Origin: Scytolyngbya sp. HA4215-MV1
Lineage (GTDB): Bacteria > Cyanobacteriota > Cyanobacteriia > Leptolyngbyales > Leptolyngbyaceae
DNA: 64,000 bases
Direction of reading: 5' to 3'
Assembly: GCA_019359045.1 (NCBI GenBank)
Contig: JAHHIA010000010.1
Location: 62,001 to 126,000, forward strand
Shown: positions 18,097 to 27,297 of the stretch, in pieces
How positions within the stretch are numbered: the first letter of the stretch is position 1
Layout of the letters: each line of letters opens with the position of its first letter
The notes under the pieces: model-generated
What the model saw: the letters and a program-made list of their open reading frames with translations, nothing else
Databases searched by the model: none
Told to the model about the DNA's origin: nothing
Made by a program: the position numbers and the translations under genes

Positions 18097-18392
18097 TAAG
18101 CCCTTTGTTACAAAGGATTTTTTTGTTTAATTTGGCATTGCTATAAATTATTAATTTTAATTAAACAATCCGTACTGGTAAAAATGATGAAATCCATACC
18201 TTCTTAAAAAGAAAACATCAATAAAAAATTAAAAATGGATGTATTTCTTCTGGATTAATTACAAACAAACGGACAGTTTTCTAACAATTGCCTACTTTGA
18301 AAAACAAATTCTCCCTTTTTTGAAGCGAAAATCTCGATCGCTACACAAGTCCTGAGGGACTTACATGAAAATAAAAATACCAGCGGTTTGGA

Positions 18393-18441
18393 TTTCGGCT
18401 ACGCTCAATCCGCGACGACTGAAGGTTGAGCGCAGTCGAAA
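18393..18441. repeat. Inverted repeat, common cyanobacterial type
   Basis: Arms 18393-18408 and 18426-18441 match at 14 of 16 positions (TTTCGGCTACGCTCAA against TTTCGACTGCGCTCAA), with a 17-base loop. No gene nearby depends on it in an obvious way. Confidence 0.7.
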
Positions 18442-18936
18442 CCTGACTGCTTGGTACACTATTAATCCGCAGATCCCTAAGCTATGGAACAGAAGGCTTT
18501 AGTGAAATCCGTAAAATTCGTAGAATCCCTGATCTATCGAATCCCAAGCAAGCTTTTCTATTGAGACTAGAACGGCATTGTCACCGGTTTTGTGATAGCG
18601 CAAAGTGCCTACATGATGACTTCACTCTTGCCACCATCAAAGCGATTATCATTGAGCTGATTCAAAAAAATCAACCTAAACAGCGTTCTACCCCCGTCCT
18701 TTTATCGATGTATTGGGCCTCGGAATTGCTCCTAGATTACACTAAATCACAAAAGATTTTCTAAGTTATGGGTGAGAACTTGGCAGCTATTAATCTCCTA
18801 ATGGAGCAACTTGCCGGATTCGTTCCTGATGTTGTTCAGAAGATTTGAAACTTGTCGCTGGAAGGCGAAATCAGTCAGGCTTACATCCCTGCATCGTTGG
18901 CAAAAACTGAAATGTGGAATTGGGAGATTGTAATTT

Positions 18937-19725
18937 ATGGGGATTGCTCTACTGCAAATTGATGCGTTTACCAACCAACCCTTTGGTGGAAACCCTGCTG
19001 CTGTCTGCATCTTGTCAGTGCCCCAAAGCGATGCCTGGATGCAACAAGTGGCGCAAGAAATGAACCTATCAGAAACGGCATTTCTCCTGCCTCAATCAGA
19101 GGGCTATCATTTGCGCTGGTTTACACCAACGATCGAAATTGACTTGTGTGGACATGCGACACTCGCAAGTGCTCATGCCCTCTGGTCGGAAGGTTATTTA
19201 CCACTGGAGCAACCAGCTCAGTTTCAGACTCGGAGTGGATTACTCACAGCGGTGCGCCAGGAAGACTGGATTGAGTTAAATTTCCCTGCTAGGGTACCAG
19301 AAGCGACTACAGCCCCGATCGAATGGGTACAAGCTTTGGGCGTTGAACCGATCTCGGTGTGGAAAAATTCTTACGACTATCTGCTGGAGCTGGAGTCAGC
19401 CGCGATTGTCCGCTCCTTGCAGCCCGATTTTGCTCTGCTGGCGACTGTGCCTTGTCAGGGGGTGATTGTTACCAGTCGTTCAGATACGTCTGACTATGAC
19501 TTTGTTTCGCGCTTTTTTGCCCCTGCGATCGGCATCAACGAAGATCCGGTAACTGGAGCGGCGCACTGTGGGCTGGCTCCCTACTGGCAAGAGAAATTGG
19601 GCAAGTCGCCTCTGGTGGGCTATCAGGCATCAGCTCGGGGTGGGGTGGTCAAAGTCCGTTGGGAAGGAGAACGAGTTTTTCTAGCAGGACAAGCCATAAC
19701 GGTTTTGCGGGGCGAATTATGTTGA
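18937..19725 (+). CDS. PhzF-family isomerase/epimerase-like protein
   Basis: 262 residues, diaminopimelate-epimerase fold. Family marks: IDAFTNQPFGGNPAAVC at the N-terminus, NLSETAFLL with the catalytic Glu, RWFTPTIEIDLCGHATLASAHAL, and FAPAIGINEDPVTGAAHCGLAPYW in the second half. Cyanobacteria often carry such genes without phenazine pathways, so the substrate is unknown. GGGAG lies about 11 bases before the ATG. A perfect palindrome follows at 19784. Confidence 0.85.
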   Translation: MGIALLQIDAFTNQPFGGNPAAVCILSVPQSDAWMQQVAQEMNLSETAFLLPQSEGYHLRWFTPTIEIDLCGHATLASAHALWSEGYLPLEQPAQFQTRSGLLTAVRQEDWIELNFPARVPEATTAPIEWVQALGVEPISVWKNSYDYLLELESAAIVRSLQPDFALLATVPCQGVIVTSRSDTSDYDFVSRFFAPAIGINEDPVTGAAHCGLAPYWQEKLGKSPLVGYQASARGGVVKVRWEGERVFLAGQAITVLRGELC

Positions 19726-19783
19726 ACCGCGGTGACGAACTGCTAAAGCGACTGCCATGAGCATTCGGACATTTCAAAGACTA

Positions 19784-19817
19784 GCATCTACCAGAGGCTT
19801 AAGCCTCTGGTAGATGC
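19784..19817. repeat. Perfect 34-base palindrome
   Basis: Seventeen-base arms meet with no loop, around the centre GGCTTAAGCC. It lies between the PhzF-like gene and the UPF0173 gene. No T-run follows on the plus strand, so it is more like a repetitive palindrome than a terminator. Confidence 0.8.
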
Positions 19818-19895
19818 AACTATAAATCGCCAGATCGGTGGATAGTCGCACAGACGATTATCAGGCAAAATAAAACGCAAACAGGAGGGTGAGGT

Positions 19896-20753
19896 ATGAA
19901 AAATTTGCGATCGAATTGGTTCAAACCTTGGGGGATAGGGGGGCTTGCGATCGTGTTGACGATCGTCCTGGCTGTGTTTGGGTTTACCACGCTCGGTAGC
20001 CATGCCCAATCTGCCAAAAATACCCAGTTGTTGTGGTACGGACAATCGGCTTATAAGTTAACAACGCCTTCTGGCAAGGTGCTGCTGATCGACCCCTGGC
20101 TAGAAAACCCTGCGAACCCCAATGGCAAAGCTGACCTGCAAAAGCTCGATCGCACCGATCTGATCCTGATTACGCATGGACACTTTGACCATGTGGGCAA
20201 CGCAGTAGAAATTGCTAAAAAGACCCAGGCGAAGTTAGTGAGCACGTTGGATCTGGGCAGGGCGATCGTTCACTACAGCGGCTATCCTGAAGCGTTAGCT
20301 GGGTTTGACACCCAGGGCAACTTTGGAGGAGAACTAACTCTGCTGAATGGAGAAGTCAAGGTTGCGTTTGTTCCAGCTGTGCACAGTTCCTCAGTAGCAT
20401 CGGATGGCACCCCTGCCGCTTATGCAGGTAACCCAGGGGGCTTTTTGATTCAGGTTAAGAATGGTCCCACGCTTTACCACACCGGAGATACCGATCTCTT
20501 TTCCGATATGTCTCTCATTCCCCAATTCCACAAAGTAGATGTGATGCTCGCCTGCATTGGGGATAAGTTCACCATGGGACCCCGACGGGCAGCCGAAGCC
20601 GTCAAACTGATTCAACCGACGATGGTGATTCCCATGCACTACGGCACATTTAATCTCCCGGGCACCCCGCAGGCGTTTGCTCAGGCACTTCAGCAGCAAG
20701 GGATCAAGAGCCAACTCAAAGTGATGAAAGTGGGTGACGTGCTGCGATTGTAG
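19896..20753 (+). CDS. UPF0173 metallo-beta-lactamase-fold hydrolase, exported
   Basis: 285 residues with a strong AGGAGGGTGAGGT site before the ATG. The N-terminus is a signal peptide or anchor (GLAIVLTIVLAVFGF, then SHAQS), unusual for UPF0173 members, which are mostly cytoplasmic. Metal ligands are clear: THGHFDHVGN, AVHSS, HTGDTDLFSD and PMHYGTF. The fold hydrolyses ester, amide or phosphodiester bonds; the substrate is unknown. It is followed at 33 bases by a methyltransferase-like gene and may be co-transcribed with it. Confidence 0.85.
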   Translation: MKNLRSNWFKPWGIGGLAIVLTIVLAVFGFTTLGSHAQSAKNTQLLWYGQSAYKLTTPSGKVLLIDPWLENPANPNGKADLQKLDRTDLILITHGHFDHVGNAVEIAKKTQAKLVSTLDLGRAIVHYSGYPEALAGFDTQGNFGGELTLLNGEVKVAFVPAVHSSSVASDGTPAAYAGNPGGFLIQVKNGPTLYHTGDTDLFSDMSLIPQFHKVDVMLACIGDKFTMGPRRAAEAVKLIQPTMVIPMHYGTFNLPGTPQAFAQALQQQGIKSQLKVMKVGDVLRL

Positions 20754-20786
20754 GAATTGGGGTAAACAGGTGATAGGTGAGCTGGC

Positions 20787-21473
20787 ATGGGTTTCAAGTT
20801 AGAACAGGTTGTCCCCTGGGGGAGATCGTTGGATGAATACCGTCACATGTTTGATCTGCGTCCCGAAGACTTGAAACAGCGCATTTTGGATTGTGCTGGA
20901 GGTCCTGCCAGCTTCAACGCTGAAATGACCCAACAGGGCTATTCTGTCATTTCTTGCGACCCGCTCTACCAATTTTCTGCGGATGATATCGCCCAACGCA
21001 TTCAAGCAACCTATCCCGTAATTGTAGAAGGGGTGGCTCGGCACCTGGAAAATTATGTCTGGCATACGGTGCAAACCCCAGAACAGTTGGGACAGATACG
21101 GATGGCTGCGATGCGGCAATTTTTGCAGGATTTTGCGATCGGGCGGCAACAGGGCAGGTATTGCCTGGATGAGTTGCCCAAGCTCTCCTTTGCCAGCCAG
21201 CAATTTGACCTAGCGCTGTGCTCTCATCTGCTGTTTACCTACTCTGACTCTCTCTCGCTGACTTTTCATCTCGATGCCATTCGGGAATTGTGTCGAGTCG
21301 CTGCTATTGTCCGCATTTTTCCACTACTCAACATTTCAGGTGAAGTGTCTATTTTCTTACAACCAGTAATGGAGACTTTTAGCCAGCAGGGCTATGAGGT
21401 ATTGATTCAACAGGTGCCCTACGAATTTCAACGTGGCGGGAATCAGTTGTTACAAGTCCGAAGAATCGACTGA
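20787..21473 (+). CDS. SAM-dependent methyltransferase-like protein
   Basis: 228 residues. The Rossmann-like motif I appears as ILDCAGGPASFNAEM, then an acidic end of strand 2 in VISCDPLYQF, and FDLALCSHLLFTYSD as motif IV. The rest of the fold (RELCRVAAIVRIFPLL) agrees with class I methyltransferases. No substrate-specific motif is seen. AGGTGAG stands before the ATG. It ends 24 bases inside the convergent RluA-like gene. Confidence 0.72.
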   Translation: MGFKLEQVVPWGRSLDEYRHMFDLRPEDLKQRILDCAGGPASFNAEMTQQGYSVISCDPLYQFSADDIAQRIQATYPVIVEGVARHLENYVWHTVQTPEQLGQIRMAAMRQFLQDFAIGRQQGRYCLDELPKLSFASQQFDLALCSHLLFTYSDSLSLTFHLDAIRELCRVAAIVRIFPLLNISGEVSIFLQPVMETFSQQGYEVLIQQVPYEFQRGGNQLLQVRRID

Positions 21474-22418
21474 TCTGCTGGAAGGAACAGGTGCGAAAAA
21501 ATCATCAGGCTCTAGCAAAGGTGTTGGAGCCGGACAAATCTGGCTGATTGATTTGCCAGTGGTGGGATGGATGAAAGTCAGGTGATAGGCATGGAGCCAG
21601 TAGCCACCGTTTCCCGGTACCACGAGCTTGTTGTCCTCGTAAACAGTCTGTTGCTGGGGAATGCCACCGATTCCATAAAGCGGGTCGCCTACCAAGGGAA
21701 ACCCGGCAGCCGCTAAATGGATGCGAATTTGGTGGGGGCGCCCAGTCAAAATTGTGACTTCTAATAGGGTGACGGTGGGGTAGCGGTGCAAAACTTGGCA
21801 TTCACTGTGAGCTGTCAGTCCTGTTGCGGTGGCACCGTAAATATAGCCCAAGGTGGGATGGGGAATTTTGCCGATCGCCTGCGTCACAGTAAACCGAGTC
21901 GGAATCTCTCCGGCACCGACCAGCGCTCGATAGACCTTTTGAATTTTCCGATCGCGCATTTGTTGAGTCAGATGGGCACGAGCCTGGGACGAGCGTGCCA
22001 ATAACAGCAAGCCCGAAGTGCCTCGCCCAAGTCGATGGATCGGTACAGGCGGAGTTTGGGGGTAGCGCTGTTTCAGTTGGGTTAATAATGTATTTTCTAA
22101 AAATCCCCCGCCAGGTAATACAGGCAGACCTGCGGGTTTCGCCACAATCAGCAAATCGGCATCTTCGTAAAGCACCTCAAAATTGAGCGGAACCTCCGGT
22201 TCCTGCCACGGGGCGCGGTGATAAGTTAATTGCTGCCCCAACTTCAACCGCATATCCGCGTGGGTGGGTTTGCCATCTAGATAAATTTGTCCCGCTATGA
22301 GGCGTGCCTGCCATTCTGCTTGACTCGAATGCCGATAGCGCTGTGTGTAGTATTCCAGAACGGTGAGTTCTTGTGCGGTGCGATCGATGCGATCGTCGTA
22401 AATCCAGCCTTGATTCAT
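21450..22418 (-). CDS. RluA-family pseudouridine synthase-like protein with altered active site
   Basis: 322 residues from MNQGWIYDDRIDR. A frame continuing to 22766 exists, but its first 104 residues are antisense to the small gene at 22453-22755 and were rejected. An S4-like region (RLIAGQIYLDGKPT) precedes the catalytic domain (LLIVAKPAGLPVLPGGGFLENTLL, TGRPHQIRIHLAAAGFPLVGDPLY). The motif normally reading HRLDxxTSGL reads HRLGRGTSGL here, so the catalytic Asp is Gly; the codon is clearly GGG on the coding strand. A plant and cyanobacterial group with RLGRGTSGL exists to my knowledge. Activity is therefore uncertain. Confidence 0.82.
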   Translation of the reverse strand: MNQGWIYDDRIDRTAQELTVLEYYTQRYRHSSQAEWQARLIAGQIYLDGKPTHADMRLKLGQQLTYHRAPWQEPEVPLNFEVLYEDADLLIVAKPAGLPVLPGGGFLENTLLTQLKQRYPQTPPVPIHRLGRGTSGLLLLARSSQARAHLTQQMRDRKIQKVYRALVGAGEIPTRFTVTQAIGKIPHPTLGYIYGATATGLTAHSECQVLHRYPTVTLLEVTILTGRPHQIRIHLAAAGFPLVGDPLYGIGGIPQQQTVYEDNKLVVPGNGGYWLHAYHLTFIHPTTGKSISQICPAPTPLLEPDDFFAPVPSSRSVDSSDL

Positions 22419-22452
22419 CCCTTGCCCTGACGCATTCCCATATCCTGTCATC

Positions 22453-22755
22453 ATGGTGATACAAATCGTGTCCAAAACGCGATTACGCGATGTGCAGTTA
22501 GATAAGGGAAATGTAGCGATGCGATGTGCAGTGATTAGTCGTGCGGGGCAAGTGTTGGCAAATGGGCACTTGGTCCTCCATAAAGGCGATGATGGCGAAT
22601 TGCGATTGGATTTGAGAACAGATGGTGGTCGCTTACTCCAAGGAGGGGTGATTGGTGCAGATGGGGATATGACGATTGCCAGCAAAGCACTATTTCGGCA
22701 ATTTTTTGAAGTTTGGGGGATGAGCGATTTGACGCTCACGGTTACCGTCCGATAA
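22453..22755 (+). CDS. Small protein of unknown function (100 residues)
   Basis: It starts divergently, immediately next to the RluA-like gene. The sequence is soluble, beta-rich and regular (KTRLRDVQLDKGNVAMRCAVISRAGQVLANG, ALFRQFFEVWGMSDLTLTVTV). No family recognised. A strong bidirectional terminator follows at 22773, which supports a real transcription unit. Confidence 0.65.
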   Translation: MVIQIVSKTRLRDVQLDKGNVAMRCAVISRAGQVLANGHLVLHKGDDGELRLDLRTDGGRLLQGGVIGADGDMTIASKALFRQFFEVWGMSDLTLTVTVR

Positions 22756-22772
22756 CGCTGGGTCAATCGAAT

Positions 22773-22818
22773 GGCAGAGGGAGCGATCGTTGCAAAGCCG
22801 ATAATCGCTCCCTCTGCC
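22773..22818. terminator. Bidirectional terminator candidate
   Basis: Fifteen-base perfect arms (22773-22787 and 22804-22818) with a 16-base loop, between the convergent 22453-22755 gene and desB. Confidence 0.8.
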
Positions 22819-22850
22819 GTTTTCCGGCGGCTGTTTATTGGCTCAGTTGA

Positions 22851-23954
22851 CTACCGTTTGAGTTTCGGTTGATAGTAAACTGGAGTGCCCTGATCGGGAA
22901 CAAACTGACATGCCCAATAGGAGCGAAAGAAGCTTTTCCAAATGGGTTCTTCCGAATGACGGTAATAGTCTCCCAAAATGGGTTTAATCGCTTCAGTTGC
23001 TGTTTTCAAGTGATAGTGTGGCATGTTCAAAAAGATATGGTGTGCCACATGGGTGCCAATGTCATGATGGATGGCATTGATAAAACCATAGTCCCGATCG
23101 ATCGTGGACAGGGCGCCCTTCAGAAAATACCAATCTTCATTGTGGTACCAGGGAATATCGGGTTCAGTATGGTGTAAATACGTGACCAGATCCAGCCACA
23201 TGATAAACACTACATAGGGTCCCACGTAATACTTGACCAAAAATAGCCAGCCAAACTGGAACGCTAGCCAACCCAGAAAACCAACCATCAATCCCCACAG
23301 AATGGTACTGGTTAGCACATCCCACTTTTCAGAAGGACGGAATAAGGGACTGCTGGGGAGAAAGTGTGACCCTTGTCGATTGGGCGATCGTCGAAACAAA
23401 TAAATCGGATAAGCCAACAAAGGCAAGTAGAACCGAAATAGCTTTTCGTACCACGGCATTTGTTCGTATTTGGCTTTCGTCACCGGATACCAGCTTTCGT
23501 CGGTATCGATATTACCTGTGTTGGCATGATGGGTTCTGTGACTGATGCGCCAACCATGATAAGGCACTAGGATAGGCGTGTGGGAAAGATGCCCGATCAA
23601 ATGATTCAGCCACTTATGTTTAGAAAATGAACCATGACCACAGTCATGTCCCACGACAAATAACGCCCAAAACATGCTTCCCTGGATGATCCAAAAAATG
23701 GGAAAAAAGAACCAGGAATCTAAGCGGTCGGCGATCGCATACAGTCCTGCAATGATTGAAACATCCAAAAAAAAGTAGGACAGAGATCGCCGAACTGAAG
23801 GTTCAAAACAATCGGCAGGAATGGCAGCTTTTAGATCTTGGAGCGTAAACGGGATCTCTGATTTTTGGTTCAGTAGGGCTTGATCAGCCAACGGATTGAC
23901 AGTGGTATTTGCTTGCACGAACTTTCCAATTGCATCTGACTTTTGCATCTGCAT
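22851..23954 (-). CDS. desB: Omega-3 (delta-15) acyl-lipid desaturase DesB
   Basis: About 367 residues. A membrane di-iron desaturase with three His boxes: HDCGH, HRTHH, and HVAHH after AIHHDIGT. The phrases FTLQDLKAAIPADCFEPS and VGHDCGHGSFSKHKWLNH match cyanobacterial DesB, which introduces the omega-3 double bond into membrane glycerolipid acyl chains. Four hydrophobic segments are seen. The start is uncertain: ATG 23954, ATG 23948 and GTG 23978 are all possible. A long upstream gap (about 490 bases to the rpsN stop) may hold a cold-responsive promoter, but no element was recognised. Confidence 0.9.
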   Translation of the reverse strand: MQMQKSDAIGKFVQANTTVNPLADQALLNQKSEIPFTLQDLKAAIPADCFEPSVRRSLSYFFLDVSIIAGLYAIADRLDSWFFFPIFWIIQGSMFWALFVVGHDCGHGSFSKHKWLNHLIGHLSHTPILVPYHGWRISHRTHHANTGNIDTDESWYPVTKAKYEQMPWYEKLFRFYLPLLAYPIYLFRRSPNRQGSHFLPSSPLFRPSEKWDVLTSTILWGLMVGFLGWLAFQFGWLFLVKYYVGPYVVFIMWLDLVTYLHHTEPDIPWYHNEDWYFLKGALSTIDRDYGFINAIHHDIGTHVAHHIFLNMPHYHLKTATEAIKPILGDYYRHSEEPIWKSFFRSYWACQFVPDQGTPVYYQPKLKR

Positions 23955-24351
23955 TCCGCTCTTTGCTGTTACATCCACTGTCCAAGACCAGAATGTCTTG
24001 TCAGCTAAGGCTGAAAGAATAGATTCGCAGCACGATTCCTCTGCCCTCTAAAACTCTGCCGATTGGCAAGCAGCACTAATGACACTGGAACCAGGTTGGT
24101 TTCAGTGCCAACCCTTATCTATTCTTTTCTGATTCTCAATCCGGTAAAACGATCGACGTAAGAAATAAACCTTCAGAAACGTTGGCTGGGCGCCTGTCCT
24201 GAAAAATTGACGTGATCGACCTTACGCTGTGAAAAACCTCAATGTGCAAACAGGGGTACGAAATGCAGAGTATAAACGGAAACTATTTTATCCTTTTGTC
24301 TACCCTTTGTTAAGAAAAGTTTCGTCAATTCGGCAACGCTTTCCATTAAAA

Positions 24352-24398
24352 AAAGCTTGAGACCTTGAAGCAGCAAATGCTTCAAGGTCTCAAGCTTT
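24352..24398 (-). terminator. Rho-independent terminator of rpsN
   Basis: Twenty-one-base perfect arms (24352-24372 and 24378-24398), loop of five bases; on the minus strand the stem ends in a T-run. It lies about 50 bases after the rpsN stop. Confidence 0.92.
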
Positions 24399-24448
24399 CG
24401 GTCAATGAATCATTAAACCCAGGCTGTGCTTAATGCATCTAGGACTCT

Positions 24449-24751
24449 TTACCAACTCGATTTCACAACGCCGGGTAGCAGCCCCTCATGCGCCATCTCA
24501 CGCAAAACGTGGCGCGATACGCCAAAATCCCGATAGTACCCTCTAGATCGCCCTGTGACCATACAACGATTCCGCAGCCGAGTTGGAGCACTATTGCGCG
24601 GTAGCTGTTGAATTTGCCGGTGAATGAGTAATCTTTGTTGCTGAGAGGTCGCTTGACTAAATTGTTCTAGCAGATCTTGCCGCTTTTCAGCATACTTTTC
24701 CACCAGTTTCTGACGCTTTTTCTCCCGCTCAATCATGCCCTTTTTAGCCAT
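24449..24751 (-). CDS. rpsN: 30S ribosomal protein S14
   Basis: 100 residues from [14 protein letters not shown], with [41 protein letters not shown], the standard S14 core, and VVKSSW at the end. It has no CxxC zinc pairs, so it is the C-minus form usual in cyanobacteria. A longer frame from 24805 adds 18 unlike residues. It stands alone, followed by a strong terminator. Confidence 0.96.
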   Translation of the reverse strand: MAKKGMIEREKKRQKLVEKYAEKRQDLLEQFSQATSQQQRLLIHRQIQQLPRNSAPTRLRNRCMVTGRSRGYYRDFGVSRHVLREMAHEGLLPGVVKSSW

Positions 24752-24848
24752 GAATCGTCCCCAAACCCTCAATGAAAGACAGCATTGTCTATTGTACTCA
24801 ATCAAGCAGGAAATGCACAGAGATCGCGAGAATTATTCGATAATCCTG

Positions 24849-25640
24849 TCATCCCATGCTAGGGAAGTGTTCGATCTGGGCATAGCCACTAAACAATAAC
24901 TGGTTGCCCCGAGTTTCCAGACGGTTGACCCGCAACAGAACCCCATCCAAGTCGAAGCGATCCAGATCGATCATCTTGTCCAAAATCCCAGCAAATGCCA
25001 TTGTCAAGACTTGCGAGGTACCCCGGAGTGCTTCGGGAACAGCATCTGGTTCAAACTGTGGATTCTGAAACACAATTCGCCGCCGCCGCTCCACTGCCAG
25101 GGTGGCAGTTAGGCTAATGGGAATGATTCCATTGGGCAACTCGGCTTTTGCTAGAAGACGAATGCCGTTATCGGGCAGCAAATTGATTTGAATGTCTCCG
25201 AAAGACACAGGCTCGCCGCCAGATAACTCAGTCAACGCAGGATCATCCACGTTTTGAATTCGCTTGATGACTAACTCCGAGTGAAATGCACGGTTAATGC
25301 CAGCTTCGGTCAAAACGATTTGAGCTACTGCCTGAGTGGGCTGTTTGAGACGAATTTTGCCCCCCAAGATCGAACTGAAATCAATGGAGACCGCATCTGT
25401 CTCGAACTCCATTTCTTCCACCCAGAAATCTCGACGAATCAACAGACCACAGCCACGCATCTTAAAGTTATCGATACTGCCCTGTAAGAGCTTGCTAGAA
25501 GGGTTGCAACGAATTACAACCTCAACTGTGTCACTCTGTGTAAACAGGTGGCGAATTGACTGGCTGACGACTTTGTTGAGCATTTGCTCACCGAAGTCCG
25601 CCCCCGGAGGAGTTTTAAGACCTGTTAAGCCACCGAACAT
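24849..25640 (-). CDS. DUF2993 domain protein
   Basis: 263 residues, no signal peptide. The DUF2993 (LmeA-like) pattern is seen in GADFGEQMLNKVVSQSIRHLFTQSDTVEVVIRCNPSSKLLQGSIDNFKM and in the later AINLLPDNGI-like beta repeats. The family binds phospholipids in other bacteria; here the sequence begins cytoplasmic. It sits upstream of rpsN on the same strand with about 100 bases between. Confidence 0.78.
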   Translation of the reverse strand: MFGGLTGLKTPPGADFGEQMLNKVVSQSIRHLFTQSDTVEVVIRCNPSSKLLQGSIDNFKMRGCGLLIRRDFWVEEMEFETDAVSIDFSSILGGKIRLKQPTQAVAQIVLTEAGINRAFHSELVIKRIQNVDDPALTELSGGEPVSFGDIQINLLPDNGIRLLAKAELPNGIIPISLTATLAVERRRRIVFQNPQFEPDAVPEALRGTSQVLTMAFAGILDKMIDLDRFDLDGVLLRVNRLETRGNQLLFSGYAQIEHFPSMG

Positions 25641-25960
25641 GCGGTTCCCTGCTCATAACATTTCTTCACTATTCTGTAACAGATTGTGAAGGTTCGACAA
25701 CCCACCTCTTTGGCATCTTTTTAAAACTGGGTCAGTTTCTTGCAATAAGGGCTTCCTTGTCATCATAGACTGTGGGGCTCAAATTTACTGTGTCGGGGGT
25801 GGGATCGAGATCGTCAACCCGCTGCGATTTCGTCAGGAATCCGAAACGAGTACCCTCAACCCTAGAATTGGGTTGATAGAATGATTTTCACAGCTTCATT
25901 ACGCATATTGATCGACGCATATTGACTGAGCGCATATTTACTGATTGAGGGAGAGTTGTC
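25641..25960. promoter_or_regulatory. Divergent intergenic region upstream of leuC, with three GCATATT repeats
   Basis: 320 bases between the DUF2993 gene and leuC. Within 25901-25940 the phrase CGCATATT occurs three times with 14 and 15 base spacing, ending about 22 bases before the leuC ATG. The copies could be an operator or a slipped duplication. A GAGGGAGAG ribosome-binding site follows them. Confidence 0.5.
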
Positions 25961-27283
25961 ATGACAATGACGTTGACTGAAAAAGTTCTGGCTCGTGCTG
26001 CCGGGCGGTCTGTACTGGAGCCGGGGGAGAATATTTGGGTCAACGTTGACCTGCTGATGACCCATGATGTCTGTGGTCCCGGCACGATCGGAGTATTCAA
26101 GCGCGAGTTTGGTGCTGATGCCAAGGTCTGGGACTCCGAGAAGATTGTGTTGATCCCCGACCATTACATTTTTACGGCAGATGAGCGGGCAAACCGTAAT
26201 GTGGATATTTTGCGGGACTTTGCCCATGAGCAGGGGATCAAGTATTTCTACGATATTGTCGATCGCAGCAACTTCAAAGCCAACCCAGATTACAAAGGGG
26301 TTTGTCATGTAGCGCTGGCGCAAGAAGGACACACCCGTCCCGGTGAAGTGTTGTTTGGCACCGACTCCCACACCTGCAATGCGGGAGCCTTTGGGCAATT
26401 TGCCACGGGGATTGGCAACACCGATGCAGGGTTCATTATGGGCACAGGCAAGTTGCTGATTAAAGTGCCAGCAACCATGCGGTTTGTTTTGGATGGGGAA
26501 ATGCCGCCTTACTTGCTCGCGAAAGATCTGATTCTGCAAATCATTGGGGATATCACCGTGGCAGGGGCGACCTATCGCACGATGGAGTTTGCTGGAGAAG
26601 CCGTAGAGCGTATGACAATGGAAGAGCGAATGGTGCTCTGCAACATGGTGATTGAAGCAGGGGGCAAGAATGGGGTGATTGCCCCAGATGAGACCACGTT
26701 TGAGTATGTACGTGCTCGAACTGATAAACCGTTCGAGTCGTTCTATACCGATCCCGATGCAAAGTTTTATGCCGATCGTCGCTACGATGTTTCTCAACTC
26801 GAGCCAGTGGTTGCGAAACCCCACTCGCCCGATAACCGCGCTTTGGCAAGAGAGTGTCGGGATGTGAAGATCGATCGGGTTTACATTGGTTCCTGTACAG
26901 GTGGTAAAACGACCGACTTTTATCATGCTGCCCAATTAATGAAAGGGCATACAGTGAAGGTGCCAACTTATATTGTGCCAGCCACGCAAAAAGTCTATGA
27001 AGATCTCTTTACCCTGAAATATGACGGGCAAACCCTGTCTGAAATCTTCTTGGCGGCAGGCTGTATTGAACCTGCGGCACCCTCCTGTGCAGCTTGTTTG
27101 GGTGGTCCTAAGGACACCTTTGGACGGATGAATACTGCAGAAGTCTGTGTTTCGACAACGAATCGCAATTTCCCCGGTCGCATGGGTGAAAAGACGGCTC
27201 AGATCTATCTGGCGTCACCTTACACAGCTTCGGCTTCGGCTCTAACAGGATATGTCACTGATCCCCGCGAATTTTTGGCATAG
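25961..27283 (+). CDS. leuC: 3-isopropylmalate dehydratase large subunit (HACN-type)
   Basis: 440 residues, aconitase superfamily. It isomerises 2-isopropylmalate to 3-isopropylmalate in leucine synthesis together with a small subunit (leuD) not seen here. Iron-sulfur ligands are visible: Cys in GSCTGGKTTDF and the pair in PSCAACLGGPKDTF. GTDSHTCNAGAFGQFATGIGNTDAG is the substrate-binding stretch. Length and motifs fit the 420-470 residue group (homoaconitase/DmdA-like), so a homoaconitase activity cannot be excluded. The end is 14 bases from the convergent CYTH gene. Confidence 0.88.
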   Translation: MTMTLTEKVLARAAGRSVLEPGENIWVNVDLLMTHDVCGPGTIGVFKREFGADAKVWDSEKIVLIPDHYIFTADERANRNVDILRDFAHEQGIKYFYDIVDRSNFKANPDYKGVCHVALAQEGHTRPGEVLFGTDSHTCNAGAFGQFATGIGNTDAGFIMGTGKLLIKVPATMRFVLDGEMPPYLLAKDLILQIIGDITVAGATYRTMEFAGEAVERMTMEERMVLCNMVIEAGGKNGVIAPDETTFEYVRARTDKPFESFYTDPDAKFYADRRYDVSQLEPVVAKPHSPDNRALARECRDVKIDRVYIGSCTGGKTTDFYHAAQLMKGHTVKVPTYIVPATQKVYEDLFTLKYDGQTLSEIFLAAGCIEPAAPSCAACLGGPKDTFGRMNTAEVCVSTTNRNFPGRMGEKTAQIYLASPYTASASALTGYVTDPREFLA

Positions 27284-27297
27284 GTTGCTTTGAGCGG

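Larger units (their letters stand above)
17742..18936. other. Gene-poor interval of 1.2 kb
   Basis: No convincing gene. It holds the MITE-like element at 17919-18096, an AT-rich section at 18120-18310 and the inverted repeat at 18393-18441. A 67-codon frame at 18561-18764 has no start site or family likeness. The PhzF-like gene starts at the right end. Confidence 0.6.

Noticed and set aside
18561-18764. 67-codon frame in the gene-poor interval
   Set aside because: No ribosome site, no recognisable domain and no coding signature.
22419-22766. N-terminal extension of the RluA-like reading frame
   Set aside because: It is antisense to the small gene at 22453-22755 and has no likeness to RluA proteins; the start at 22418 fits the family.
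25862-26935. Long minus-strand frame of 357 codons
   Set aside because: It lies antisense to leuC, which is clearly coding; composition is that of a shadow frame.
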